64,000 bases of DNA. It comes from an uncultured Gammaproteobacteria bacterium. Its GTDB lineage: Bacteria; Pseudomonadota; Gammaproteobacteria; Steroidobacterales; XN24. The stretch lies in NCBI GenBank assembly GCA_947259915.1, contig CAMYOC010000047.1, forward strand, positions 1 through 64,000, given 5' to 3'. Under the pieces are notes generated by a model. The model did no database searches. It was not told the DNA's origin and saw only the letters and a program-made list of their open reading frames with translations. Below are positions 44,434 through 53,212 of the stretch, one piece after another. The translations under genes were made by a program, and so were the position numbers. Within the stretch, counting starts at the first letter, position 1. Each line of letters starts with the position of its first letter.

Positions 44434-46509
44434 TCAAAAGACCCAGTTGGCTCTCAGGGCGAGATTGAATCCCGGTGCGTCGATGCCGGACCCGTGCTCA
44501 CGATAACGGCGATCGAGCAGGTTTTCCACGCGCAATCCGAGCTCCAGCGAGTTGCTCGGGTACCAGGCCAGGTCGACGTTGACGGTGCCCCAGCCCGGCG
44601 TACCGTCCGGATCGACCCGCGGGTCTGTCTCATCCCGCGGGCTCAATCGCCCCTGGTCGTCAGCGAACAGCAGATATGGCTCGAGACGCAGGTCGGTCCA
44701 TCCTGTGTAGACCAGTCCGAGCCGTCCGTTTAGCGGTGGCACCCGGTCGGCCGGGTCCTCCATACCACCCGGCTCGCGTTCGTCGCCACGGGTGTAATTG
44801 AGCACGCCATGGAGCTCGAACGCATCGCCGAATTCGAACCGTCCGCCGGCCTCCACGCCGACCAGATGGGCCGTGTTGGCGTTGACGCTGCGCACCACAT
44901 CACGCCCGTCGGGCGTGGTCTCACCGGTGAGCACCGAGGTGATCTTGTCGTCGTAATCGAGCCGGAACACGAACAGCTCGGCCTGCCAGCGGGGCCGGTC
45001 TATCTTGATGCCGAGGTCGGCGCTGATCACGGTCTCCGGGTCCAGATCCGGCGAGGCCACGTTAAAGCGGTTGCCGGGCCGCGGGCCGAGGGTGCCCAGG
45101 TCGAATATATTTGGCGCGCGGAAGCCGCGGCCCAGGTTCGCCAACAGATTGACCGTCGGTGTCCAGCGCCAGACGGCATGGACATCGCCGGTCAGGTCGT
45201 CGGGTTCGAGCCGCACGTTACGGCCATCCAGCGCGCCGGGCAGCTTGATGTCGAACTCGCTATAGCGGACGCCTGCACCGAGGCTCAGACGCTCGGCCGC
45301 CTGCCAGTCGGCCGCGAGATAGGCCGAGAGGCTGTCCAGACTCGAATCATCCGGGAAGCGGCTCGGGACAACCGCGGTGACCCCGGTATCCCGGTCGGTT
45401 TCGAGCCGCCGGCTGTCCACGCTGTCCCGATACAGCTCGGCGCCGCCGGTCAGACGGAGCGTCTCCGCCGGCCGCGCATCGAGCTGTAATGTCAGGCCAT
45501 CGAGCGTGCTCTTGTTGTCCTCGTTGACGGTAATCGCCGAGCCGAAGTCGCGGCTGCGCCGATCATCCTTGATGATCTGCCGGGCCGCGTGGAGCTCGAC
45601 CTGTTCCAGCCAGCCAGCCGCCGGCGCCCAGCGATAACGGCCATGGTAGAAAAGGCGCCGGTTGGGGCGGAACTCGAACAGCTCGGACGAAGGCGCGTCC
45701 TGACCGAAGCCGGGCACCAGTTCGTCGATACGCGGTGTCTCGGGCTGATTCGCATACTGGACCGACAGCATCAGCTGCGAGCGCTGGCCGAGCCCCGCGA
45801 GCAGCTTGAAGTCGGCGGCGCGGGCGTCGTAATCGGTCGGCTTTGCCCGTCCATCACCGGTGCGGCGATCACCATAATCTTGCCAGGTCACGCCACCGAT
45901 CATGCCGAAGCCGTCCCGGCCGGTCTCGGTCTGCAGACGCAGAATCCGCGCCCGATCGGCGGTGTCCGCCATGCCGTGGGCCTGGCTGCGCATCCCCCAG
46001 CGGCTGCCGCTCAGACCGGGTTCGGGCGTCAACACCTGCACCACCCCGCCCATCGCGTCAGAACCATAGAGACTCGGCGAGGCGCCGCGGACCACCTCCA
46101 GCCGTTCTGTGGCATAGGGATCGACCAGGGCCAGATACTGGTTGGGCGCGCTGCGGAAGAACGCGTTGTTCAGCCGCATGCCGTCGACCAGATGCAACAC
46201 CTGCGAACCCTTGAGCCCACGCACGATCGGGGTGCCCTGACCCGGCGTGGTCTGCTGGAACCAGGTGCCGACCTGACCGCGCAGGGATTCCGCCAGCACC
46301 TGGGGATTGTCGCGCAGAATCTCGGCTGCGCCGACGACGGTCACCGCCTGCGCGACCTCCTGCACCGGCCGCGCGTCACGGGTGGCGGTGACCTGCATCG
46401 TTTCCAGGTCGGCCGGCGTCGCCGGGCTCAAACCGGGTAACAGCGCGCACAGACCCAGGAGACAAGCCTGTCCGCGCCGCTGTCTTGCCGGGGCGATCTC
46501 AGTCGGCAA
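44434..46509 (-). CDS. TonB-dependent outer membrane receptor
   Basis: A receptor of about 690 residues. After a signal (LLGLCALLPGLSPATPAD) comes the TonB box region (METMQVTATRDARPVQEVAQ-like) and the plug: VLAESLRGQVGTWFQQTTPGQGTPIVRGLKGSQVLHLVDGMRLNN, then ATERLEVVRGASPSLYGSDAMGG. The barrel ends FNLALRANWVF. It takes up a metal chelate, cofactor or carbohydrate by energy from TonB; the substrate is not clear. Its start is probably TTG 46509, overlapping the upstream BNR gene by 11 bases, so translation is coupled. ATG 46551 further upstream is also possible. Confidence 0.9.
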   Translation of the reverse strand: MPTEIAPARQRRGQACLLGLCALLPGLSPATPADLETMQVTATRDARPVQEVAQAVTVVGAAEILRDNPQVLAESLRGQVGTWFQQTTPGQGTPIVRGLKGSQVLHLVDGMRLNNAFFRSAPNQYLALVDPYATERLEVVRGASPSLYGSDAMGGVVQVLTPEPGLSGSRWGMRSQAHGMADTADRARILRLQTETGRDGFGMIGGVTWQDYGDRRTGDGRAKPTDYDARAADFKLLAGLGQRSQLMLSVQYANQPETPRIDELVPGFGQDAPSSELFEFRPNRRLFYHGRYRWAPAAGWLEQVELHAARQIIKDDRRSRDFGSAITVNEDNKSTLDGLTLQLDARPAETLRLTGGAELYRDSVDSRRLETDRDTGVTAVVPSRFPDDSSLDSLSAYLAADWQAAERLSLGAGVRYSEFDIKLPGALDGRNVRLEPDDLTGDVHAVWRWTPTVNLLANLGRGFRAPNIFDLGTLGPRPGNRFNVASPDLDPETVISADLGIKIDRPRWQAELFVFRLDYDDKITSVLTGETTPDGRDVVRSVNANTAHLVGVEAGGRFEFGDAFELHGVLNYTRGDEREPGGMEDPADRVPPLNGRLGLVYTGWTDLRLEPYLLFADDQGRLSPRDETDPRVDPDGTPGWGTVNVDLAWYPSNSLELGLRVENLLDRRYREHGSGIDAPGFNLALRANWVF

Positions 46510-49500
46510 CCGGCACCCCGCGGCTCGGTGACCACGGCACGCCGGCGGCATCCATCTGCTGCATCAGCTGCGGCAAACGCTGGTCGATCAGCGCGCGTAC
46601 CTGAGGCCCGACCTGTGCGAATTCCTGTGCCGCAGTTTCCAGCGTCGTGGCCTGAGTCCCGGTCGGCCCATAGACCGTGGTGGTCGCACCGGCGGTCGCA
46701 TGAGCGAGCCGTTTGTCGATAGGCATGGGTCCGGGGTAGCGCATCTGATCGCGCTCCTCGGTGTTGGTCAGCCGGTCACGCAGCCGTTTGGCCTGCTGCT
46801 GGATATCCACCGCCTCGGCATACAGCGCGGCATCGGCTTGTGAACGCTTCAGGACCTCCTTTGCCGCATCCAGATCGGTGACAAATTCGTCGATGGCCGA
46901 GACCGCACCCTTGACCACGCGTTTGAGTTCGTTGGCCCGCCTGGCGAACGCCAGACGCGACGCCTGGTCGGGGCCGGCCAGCACCGGGTCACGAATCGAC
47001 TCGACCTGGAAACGTTGTGGTTTGCCGACTGGTTCGAGCCGGCCATTGACGCGGCGCGCCAGACTGACCGTATAACTGCCGGGCACCGCCATCACCCCGG
47101 CCGGCGGCGTATAGGGTTCGTCGTCAGTGGGCGGCGACCAGGGATCCAGCAACGGATAACGCAGATCCCAGGCTACGCGGTGGAAGCCCGCTGTGGCCGG
47201 TCCTTCCAGATGGCGCACGATTTCACCGGCCGGGTCACGCACGGTCAGCACCATCATCGGCGGCTCCTCGATCGCTTCCTCGCGCACCGCGTCCCAGCCG
47301 GTAAACGGCGTGTCCTTGCCGTCGGCCTCCAGCGGTTTCTCGCGGGCCCGACGCTGCTCCTTGAGGCTCTTGAGCTCCTCCGGCAGATAGTAGGTAAAGA
47401 CCGCGCCAAACGGCGGGTTGGGCGCGACATAGAACGCGTCGCCCTGGCTGGCCGGACAATCGGGCAGCGAGCAGCCCAGCGGACGCCGCGGCACATACCA
47501 GCGCGCGTCGCGCACCGGGAACAGCACCGTCTCGCTGGTGAGCATACCGGCGTCGATCTGACGCAGCGCGGAGTAATCGTCCAGCACAAAAAAGCCGCGA
47601 CCAAAGGTGGCGCCGACCAGATCGTTCTCCCGGGTCTGGATCACCAGATCGCGGAACGGGATCGTCGGCGCGCCGCCCAGTTTGACCCAGCGGCGGCCGC
47701 CGTCGACGGTAAAGAAGACACCGAACTCGGTGCCGAGGAAAAACAGATCCGGTTTGACGTGATCCTGGACCAGACGCCACAACACATGACGGGCCGGCAG
47801 ATCGCCGCTGATGCTGCGCCAGGAACGCCCGCGATCCGTGCTCTTCAACACATAAGGCGCAAAGTCGCCGGACTTGTGGTCGTCCACCACCACATAGACC
47901 GTGTCCGGGTCATGCAGATCCGCCTTGATGTCATTGACAAAGAAATCCGCCGGGACCCCCGGGAGCTTGTCGATCCGGCGCCAGCTCTCGCCGCCATTCT
48001 CGGTCACCTGGATCAGACCATCATCGGTGCCGGCATAGACCAAGCCGGGCACCAGCGGCGATTCGGACACCGAAGTGACCGAGCCATACACCGACATGGC
48101 GAGAAAATCCCACAGCGAATCGTAGCTCCACACCCGGCCCATGATCGGCAGCGTCATCCGGTCCCGGCCCCGCGACAGATCGCCGCTGATCGGCGTCCAG
48201 GAGTCACCGCGGTCGTCGCTGCGCCACAGTCGCTGGCTGGCGAAATACAACCGCGCCGGATCATGCGGGCTGATCAGGATCGGCGAATCCCAGTTAAAGC
48301 GCTCGGCGGGCTCGCCGGGCCCGGATTGCGGCTGGATCGACACCGATTCGCCGGTGCGCCGGTCATAGCGCGAGAGGAAGCCTTGCTGCGCCTGGGCGTA
48401 GACGATGTCCGGATTACTGTAGTCGGCCGCTGGCTGATGGCCATCACCGCTCTGGATGACGTGCCAGTCGCTGTTGACAATGCCGCTGACGGTGTCGGTG
48501 CGCGACGGCCCGCCCTGAGTATTGTTGTCCTGGGTGCCGCCGTAGACGTTGTAAAAGGGCGTGTCGTAGTCCACAGAGACCTTGTAGAACTGGGTCACCG
48601 GCAGATTGGCGACAAACTTCCAGGTCACCCCGAGATCGTAGCTCTCGTACAGACCGCCATCGGTACCGACCAGGATGTATTGCGGGTCATCCGCAGCAAA
48701 GACGATGGCGTGATGATCCGTATGCTTGGCACCACGCGGCGTCTTGGTAAAGGTCTTGCCGCCGTCCTCGGTCACATGCATCTGCACATCCATCTGATAG
48801 ACGCGATCAAAAGCATGGGGACTGGCGTAGATCTCCATGTAGTAATGGGGTCCGGTGCCGCTGGAGAGATAGTCGTTGCGTTTCTCCCAGGTCTCGCCGC
48901 CGTCGGCCGAACGCCAGAAGCCGCCGCTGCGGCGGGCCAGCTCGATCGTGGCGTAGACCACATCCGGATCCTGCGGCGAGATGGCCAGACCGATCTTGCC
49001 CATGTCTTCCTCGGGCAGACCCTCGGTCAGCTCGCGCCAGGTGGCGCCGGCGTCAGTGGACTTGAAAATCCCGGACTCGGGACCACCATTGATCAGTACG
49101 GCCACGTTGCGCATGCGCTGATGCAGCACCGCGTAGACCACATCCGGGTCGCGCGGATCCAGATGTACCTCGTTTGCGCCGGTGTACTCCCCGGCGGACA
49201 GGATAGGATCCCAGGTCTCGCCGCCGTCGGTGGTCTTGTAGACGCCGCGCTCACCGCCACCAGACCACAACGGTCCCTGGACCGCGACATAGATGACGTT
49301 CGAGTCGCGCGGATCGATACGGATGGTGCTGATGTGTTCGGAAGCGGCCAGACCCATGTTGGTCCAGCTTTTGCCGCCGTCGCGGCTGCGGTAGATGCCG
49401 TCGCCATAGCCTACGTGGCGGCCGCTGACGTTCTCGCCGGTGCCGACCCAGATGGTGTCCGGGTCGTTGGGATCGATCGCCACCGAGCCGATGGAATAGG

Positions 49501-49771
49501 AGCTCTGGTCGTCAAAGACCGGCTCCCAGGTGGTGCCGCGGTTGACCGTCTTCCACACGCCGCCGCTGCCCACGGCCACATACCAGATGTTCGGGTTTTG
49601 CGCATGGATCGCGATATCGGCGATCCGGCCGGACATCAGGGCCGGGCCGATGCCGCGTAGCTCGAGACCCGCCAGCGTCTCGTCATTGAGACCCGGCTCC
49701 GGGGTCTCCTCGGCTGTGGCTGTCGCCATCAACATGGATAAAAGCGCGGCCGCGATTGTTGTCTTTGTCAT
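46499..49771 (-). CDS. Secreted BNR/sortilin-type beta-propeller repeat protein
   Basis: A 1090-residue secreted protein with a signal peptide (LLSMLMATATAEE). The body carries many BNR repeats of the VPS10/sortilin type (S/T-x-D-x-G-x-T-W): NRGTTWEPVFDD, SRDGGKSWTNMG, TTDGGETWDPI, STDAGATWREL, SADGGETWEK, STDRGRSWRSI. They form one or two large propellers up to about 740. The last third is different and partly helical (ELKRVVKGAVSAIDEFVTDLDAAKEV). It resembles glycosyl hydrolase-annotated BNR proteins but catalytic residues cannot be shown. It precedes the TonB receptor gene and overlaps it, so the two likely work together, for instance as a secreted binder feeding the receptor. Confidence 0.85.
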   Translation of the reverse strand: MTKTTIAAALLSMLMATATAEETPEPGLNDETLAGLELRGIGPALMSGRIADIAIHAQNPNIWYVAVGSGGVWKTVNRGTTWEPVFDDQSSYSIGSVAIDPNDPDTIWVGTGENVSGRHVGYGDGIYRSRDGGKSWTNMGLAASEHISTIRIDPRDSNVIYVAVQGPLWSGGGERGVYKTTDGGETWDPILSAGEYTGANEVHLDPRDPDVVYAVLHQRMRNVAVLINGGPESGIFKSTDAGATWRELTEGLPEEDMGKIGLAISPQDPDVVYATIELARRSGGFWRSADGGETWEKRNDYLSSGTGPHYYMEIYASPHAFDRVYQMDVQMHVTEDGGKTFTKTPRGAKHTDHHAIVFAADDPQYILVGTDGGLYESYDLGVTWKFVANLPVTQFYKVSVDYDTPFYNVYGGTQDNNTQGGPSRTDTVSGIVNSDWHVIQSGDGHQPAADYSNPDIVYAQAQQGFLSRYDRRTGESVSIQPQSGPGEPAERFNWDSPILISPHDPARLYFASQRLWRSDDRGDSWTPISGDLSRGRDRMTLPIMGRVWSYDSLWDFLAMSVYGSVTSVSESPLVPGLVYAGTDDGLIQVTENGGESWRRIDKLPGVPADFFVNDIKADLHDPDTVYVVVDDHKSGDFAPYVLKSTDRGRSWRSISGDLPARHVLWRLVQDHVKPDLFFLGTEFGVFFTVDGGRRWVKLGGAPTIPFRDLVIQTRENDLVGATFGRGFFVLDDYSALRQIDAGMLTSETVLFPVRDARWYVPRRPLGCSLPDCPASQGDAFYVAPNPPFGAVFTYYLPEELKSLKEQRRAREKPLEADGKDTPFTGWDAVREEAIEEPPMMVLTVRDPAGEIVRHLEGPATAGFHRVAWDLRYPLLDPWSPPTDDEPYTPPAGVMAVPGSYTVSLARRVNGRLEPVGKPQRFQVESIRDPVLAGPDQASRLAFARRANELKRVVKGAVSAIDEFVTDLDAAKEVLKRSQADAALYAEAVDIQQQAKRLRDRLTNTEERDQMRYPGPMPIDKRLAHATAGATTTVYGPTGTQATTLETAAQEFAQVGPQVRALIDQRLPQLMQQMDAAGVPWSPSRGVPVAD

Positions 49772-49901
49772 CCCTACGTTCCTTGCTGGATTGGCGCACC
49801 CTCTCCGTGGTGCGCGCCCGACTCATCAGAAACGAAAGTCTGCCACAACATGGCGATGTGTGCGGACAGGGCAGGCGTGGCATGGGCTGCCCAAAGAAAT
49901 C

Positions 49902-49940
49902 GGGGCCGGACCGATCCGGAGGGTGGATCAGCCCGGCCCC
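49902..49940 (-). terminator. Terminator-like hairpin downstream of the VWA gene
   Basis: On the minus strand GGGGCCGG and CCGGCCCC form an outer stem; GATCC and GGATC form an inner one. The following run ATTTCTTT is only partly T. It lies about 20 bases beyond the VWA stop and should separate that unit from the BNR gene. Confidence 0.5.
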
Positions 49941-49961
49941 AAAGCGCCCGGAAAGGCAGGA

Positions 49962-51167
49962 TCAATAGGCGGGTGCGTCTTCCAGCACGATGCCTTTGCC
50001 CTCGGCCTGCTCACGGACCGCGCTATAGATCTTGTGATCCAGCGAGTCCTCGGCGCCGCCCGCTGCCTCGACCTTTTTCTTCAGATAATCAGCGCGCTGG
50101 CGCGCCAGTTGCTCGATCTGGCCAGCCAGCTCGGCACGCCTGTCGGCAGTCTCCTTTACAAAAGCGCGCTGCTCCGCCGGTGCCATCGCCTGCATGGTCT
50201 CGGGCAGCTCTTCGCTGTCGATCTCCTCGAGGTCGACACGGCCGCTCTCGATGGCATCCACCAGCTCGCTTTCGCCAAGCAGATTCCGTTCGCCGGTCTC
50301 GGAGGCGTTAAAAGTCGCACGCCGGGCCCGGGACGCAGGGGAGGCGAAGGCATGCAGCTTGGCAGTCGCCGCTTCCTTCTCCAGCATCTTCAGCTTCGCT
50401 TGTTTGTCGCCGAAATACAGCCGGGTCGCATCCAGATCAGCGGACAACGAAGCGATCTTGTCGTCGTAGGGCGAAGCCATGGCCAGCGCGCTGCCGGCCT
50501 GCCCGACCTCGAAGAAGCGTCCGCCGCCCAACTGTGCGATCTGCTGCCAGGGTTGTGTCGTCATCACCCAGTCGCCGCATTGGATGGTGTTGACGACGAT
50601 GCCGCGCCGGGTCGCTTCGGCCAGCGTGGCCGGATATCTGACCTCGTTTGGATAATCCATATGCGGTGGTGCGTCTCCAACCAGAAAGACCACCTTGTAG
50701 GCATCCGAATCCTGGGTCCAGGAGATCTGGTGGACCGCCTCGTGCAGCGCCTGATTGACACTCTCCGGCCCATCCCCGCCACCGCCGGCGGCGAAATCCA
50801 TCAGTGTCGCGTAAACCGAGTCCAGATCCTCGGACAGATCGACGACCCGGGTGACATAGTCGTCGCCGCGATCCCGATAGGCCACCAGACCGAGACGCAG
50901 GATCGGCGCCGGCTGAGCCTGGCTCATGGTGGTGGCGATGGACCAGATCTTTTCCTTGGCCGCCTCGATCAGACCGCCCATCGAGCCCGTCGTATCGAGC
51001 ACAAAGACCGCGTCGACCCGCGGCGCCTGCGCGGTCGGGACCGGTGTCGGCAACGGGATCGGGGTGGGCGGAGCCACCGGCCTGACCGGCGGGTTCGCGC
51101 CGGGATGGAAGGCCACGGCGGCCCCGGTCAGCATCAGCAAAGTGACTGCAACAAGCGTGGTTTTCAT
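49962..51167 (-). CDS. Secreted VWA-domain protein
   Basis: A 401-residue protein with signal peptide (VTLLMLTGAAVAFHPG), a proline-rich linker (PVAPPTPIPLPTPVPTAQ) and a von Willebrand A domain. The metal site begins VDAVFVLDTTGSMGGLIEAAKEK, a near-consensus DxSxS (here DTTGS). The C-terminal third is long helix (AKLKMLEKEAATAKLHA; RRAELAGQIEQLARQRADYLKKKVEAAGG), coiled-coil like. It is the third gene of the PspA - membrane protein - VWA unit. AGGAG precedes ATG 51167. VWA proteins usually bind partners; the coiled coil suggests it docks with an envelope protein. Confidence 0.85.
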   Translation of the reverse strand: MKTTLVAVTLLMLTGAAVAFHPGANPPVRPVAPPTPIPLPTPVPTAQAPRVDAVFVLDTTGSMGGLIEAAKEKIWSIATTMSQAQPAPILRLGLVAYRDRGDDYVTRVVDLSEDLDSVYATLMDFAAGGGGDGPESVNQALHEAVHQISWTQDSDAYKVVFLVGDAPPHMDYPNEVRYPATLAEATRRGIVVNTIQCGDWVMTTQPWQQIAQLGGGRFFEVGQAGSALAMASPYDDKIASLSADLDATRLYFGDKQAKLKMLEKEAATAKLHAFASPASRARRATFNASETGERNLLGESELVDAIESGRVDLEEIDSEELPETMQAMAPAEQRAFVKETADRRAELAGQIEQLARQRADYLKKKVEAAGGAEDSLDHKIYSAVREQAEGKGIVLEDAPAY

Positions 51168-51204
51168 GATGATTACTCCTCTCGTTAGAATGCGTTCATT
51201 AAAA

Positions 51205-51777
51205 TCAGGTGCGCGCCGACAGTCGGCGCAGTGCGGCCTCGGCGCTGCGGTGAGCGCGCTCAAAACCCGTGTCCGTGGATATCGCCTCATGGGGTGTCCG
51301 GCCGGTGGCACCGGTCTCCGGGATGAGCACGAACAGAGCCTGGACCAGGAAGTAGGTCCACAAGGCCAGAAACACGCTGGCGCTGCCGAGCGCCGCCCAG
51401 ACCGCCGCCGCCAGCGCCAGCAGTCCCAGCGCCAGATCCGCGATCGCGGTTAACGCCCGGTCGTGGAAATACAAGACCCGGACCAGCCAGATCATCAACG
51501 CATGGACCAGCAGATAGACCGGCAGGGTCGGCGCCAGCCAGAGCGTCGATATGGCCACCGTCAGCCAGACCGCCATCGCGGTGACCCGGCCGGTCCGCTG
51601 CGCGCTGCTGCCGAGCAAAAAGATCACATAGGCCAGAGCGATTGCAGCGATGACGCCACGCAAGGCCCAACCGGTCGCCAACGGCGACCATGCGGTGATT
51701 GCGGCGAACCCGGCCGCGCCGATCAAAGCCAGCGCTAACGCGAGAGCGACGCCCCGGCCGAACGTCGGGCGTTTCAT
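51205..51777 (-). CDS. Polytopic membrane protein of the PspA-VWA unit
   Basis: A 190-residue protein with about five or six hydrophobic segments (VALALALALIGAAGFAAI, GVIAAIALAYVIFLLG, TLPVYLLVHALMIWLV, LTAIADLALGLLALAAAV) and a soluble tail (TDTGFERAHRSAEAALRRL). It starts inside the PspA stop (ATGA) so the two proteins are co-translated. No family recognised. It would be a natural membrane dock for PspA. Confidence 0.7.
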   Translation of the reverse strand: MKRPTFGRGVALALALALIGAAGFAAITAWSPLATGWALRGVIAAIALAYVIFLLGSSAQRTGRVTAMAVWLTVAISTLWLAPTLPVYLLVHALMIWLVRVLYFHDRALTAIADLALGLLALAAAVWAALGSASVFLALWTYFLVQALFVLIPETGATGRTPHEAISTDTGFERAHRSAEAALRRLSART

Positions 51778-52307
51778 GATTGTGCCCTCCGCCGCTTCTC
51801 GGCCAGGAACGCGACTTCGACCTCGTCATCGCTGATACCGCGACCAAAACCGCCGCCATCGTCCGTCGCGGCGGCCGGCGTCGTGGTCGCAAAGAGCTCG
51901 GCCTTCTGCTGCATGCTCTCCAGACGGGAGCGGTTTTGTTGCATGATCGCGCGGCTCTCGCCCAGCGCCTTGTCCACGGCGCCGAGACGCTGGTGGAGAT
52001 GATCGGACTGCTGGCGCAGTTCCAGCTGGCGACGGATCAGCCCGCGGGCCAGATCGGCCTCCTCGGCTTCGAAACACACATCGAGCTGACTCGCGATCTC
52101 GTCGGAACCGCGCTCGCACTGTGCCTTGCGCGCCGCCAGCTGCTCACGCTCCAGCACCAGACCGCCTATACGCCGCTCGCCCTCGTCCAGATCCTGCTCC
52201 ATTTCACGGATGCATTGCCGCAGGAGCACCTCCGGCTCCTCGATGCGGTCGAGGACCGCGTGGACGTCCGCTGTAAAGAGTCGTGACACACGATTGATGA
52301 TCGCCAT
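51774..52307 (-). CDS. PspA/IM30-family protein
   Basis: A 177-residue coiled-coil protein. It opens MAIINRVSRLFTADVHAVLDRIEEPEVLLRQCIREMEQDL, the membrane-binding amphipathic start and first helix of PspA/Vipp1. It is shorter than the usual 220-250 residues; the last helices and the C-terminal region are replaced by a Gly-rich link (GGGFGRGISDDEVEVAFLAEKRRR). PspA proteins form polymers that support damaged inner membranes. Here it heads the PspA - membrane protein - VWA unit. The nearby divergent two-component system could regulate it. Confidence 0.85.
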   Translation of the reverse strand: MAIINRVSRLFTADVHAVLDRIEEPEVLLRQCIREMEQDLDEGERRIGGLVLEREQLAARKAQCERGSDEIASQLDVCFEAEEADLARGLIRRQLELRQQSDHLHQRLGAVDKALGESRAIMQQNRSRLESMQQKAELFATTTPAAATDDGGGFGRGISDDEVEVAFLAEKRRRAQS

Positions 52308-52399
52308 GTTTGCCTCCTGCGACGCTCGCGCCGCGCTGCTGTGGATTCACGCTTATCAGGCTAGGCGCACGTCGGCCTGGACTGTAGACACGCGTTGGT

Positions 52400-52417
52400 A
52401 AAACCGGCGCCGGTTTT
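52400..52417. promoter_or_regulatory. Perfect 18-bp palindrome between pspA and the response regulator gene
   Basis: AAAACCGGCGCCGGTTTT is an exact palindrome followed by three more T. Flanking GGT and ACC extend the symmetry with a small T bulge. It lies 93 bases from the pspA start and 84 bases from the regulator start, a fitting place for an operator shared by both. Alternatively it works as a terminator for upstream-directed transcripts. Confidence 0.55.
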
Positions 52418-52500
52418 TTTACCGGATGTTTACAATCCTGCCGGGAGCTTGCTGATAGGCTTGAGTCGACGCTTTCTTTAGAGTGAGAACCGCTGTTGCC

Positions 52501-53211
52501 ATGACCATCAAGAACCGACTGCGCATCCTCGTAGTGGAGGACGAAGAGGCCATCCGCACCGGTCTCGAGGATCTGCTGGTGTTCCACGGCTACGCGGTCG
52601 AAGGCTGTGCCGACGGACGCAGGGGGCTGGACCTGGCCATGAGCGGGACCTTCGATCTGGTGCTGCTGGATATCATGCTGCCGGGTCTTGATGGCTACGC
52701 CATCTGCGAGCGGATACGCGCACAAGACCGTGAGCAACCGATCGTGATGCTCACCGCACGCAGTGCCGATGACGACATCGTCAAGGGTCTCAGCCTGGGC
52801 GCCGACGACTATGTGTCCAAGCCGTTCTCGGTGGCCGAGCTGATGCTGCGGGTGGAAGCCGTGCTGCGCCGATCCCGGGCCGGCACCGAGATCGCCAATC
52901 GGATACGGCTAGGTGCTGACGTCGACATCGACGTACGCAACCTCAGCGGTACCCGCGGTGACGAAGCGCTGGAGTTCACCCGGCGGGAGATGGAGGTGCT
53001 GCAATATCTGCACGCCCATGGCGATCGCGCCGTATCCCGCGAGGAATTGCTAAACAAGGTGTGGGGCTACAGCCGCACCGCCGATATCGAGACCCGCACC
53101 GTCGACATCCACATCGCCCGGCTGCGGCGCAAGATCGAGGCGGATTCAGGCAGCCCTGTGTATCTGCTTACGGTCCGCGGCGCCGGGTACCGGCTGGTCG
53201 GGGGCGACTGA
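52501..53211 (+). CDS. OmpR-family response regulator
   Basis: A 236-residue two-domain regulator. The receiver has LVVEDEEAIR (acidic pair), phospho-Asp in LVLLDIMLPGLDGYA and Lys in YVSKPF. The DNA-binding winged helix is of the OmpR type: ALEFTRREMEVLQYLHAH, the helix SREELLNKVWGY and the end RTVDIHIARLRRKIEADSGSPVYLLTVRGAGYRLV. It starts at ATG 52501, after a weak ribosome site. It precedes the kinase gene by one base, so the two are a standard operon. It diverges from pspA, a likely target. Confidence 0.94.
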   Translation: MTIKNRLRILVVEDEEAIRTGLEDLLVFHGYAVEGCADGRRGLDLAMSGTFDLVLLDIMLPGLDGYAICERIRAQDREQPIVMLTARSADDDIVKGLSLGADDYVSKPFSVAELMLRVEAVLRRSRAGTEIANRIRLGADVDIDVRNLSGTRGDEALEFTRREMEVLQYLHAHGDRAVSREELLNKVWGYSRTADIETRTVDIHIARLRRKIEADSGSPVYLLTVRGAGYRLVGGD

Positions 53212-53212
53212 G

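Noticed and set aside
47015-49660. An 881-codon frame on the plus strand opposite the BNR gene
   Set aside because: The BNR repeats on the minus strand are unmistakable. The opposite frame is low-complexity and has no recognisable family features.
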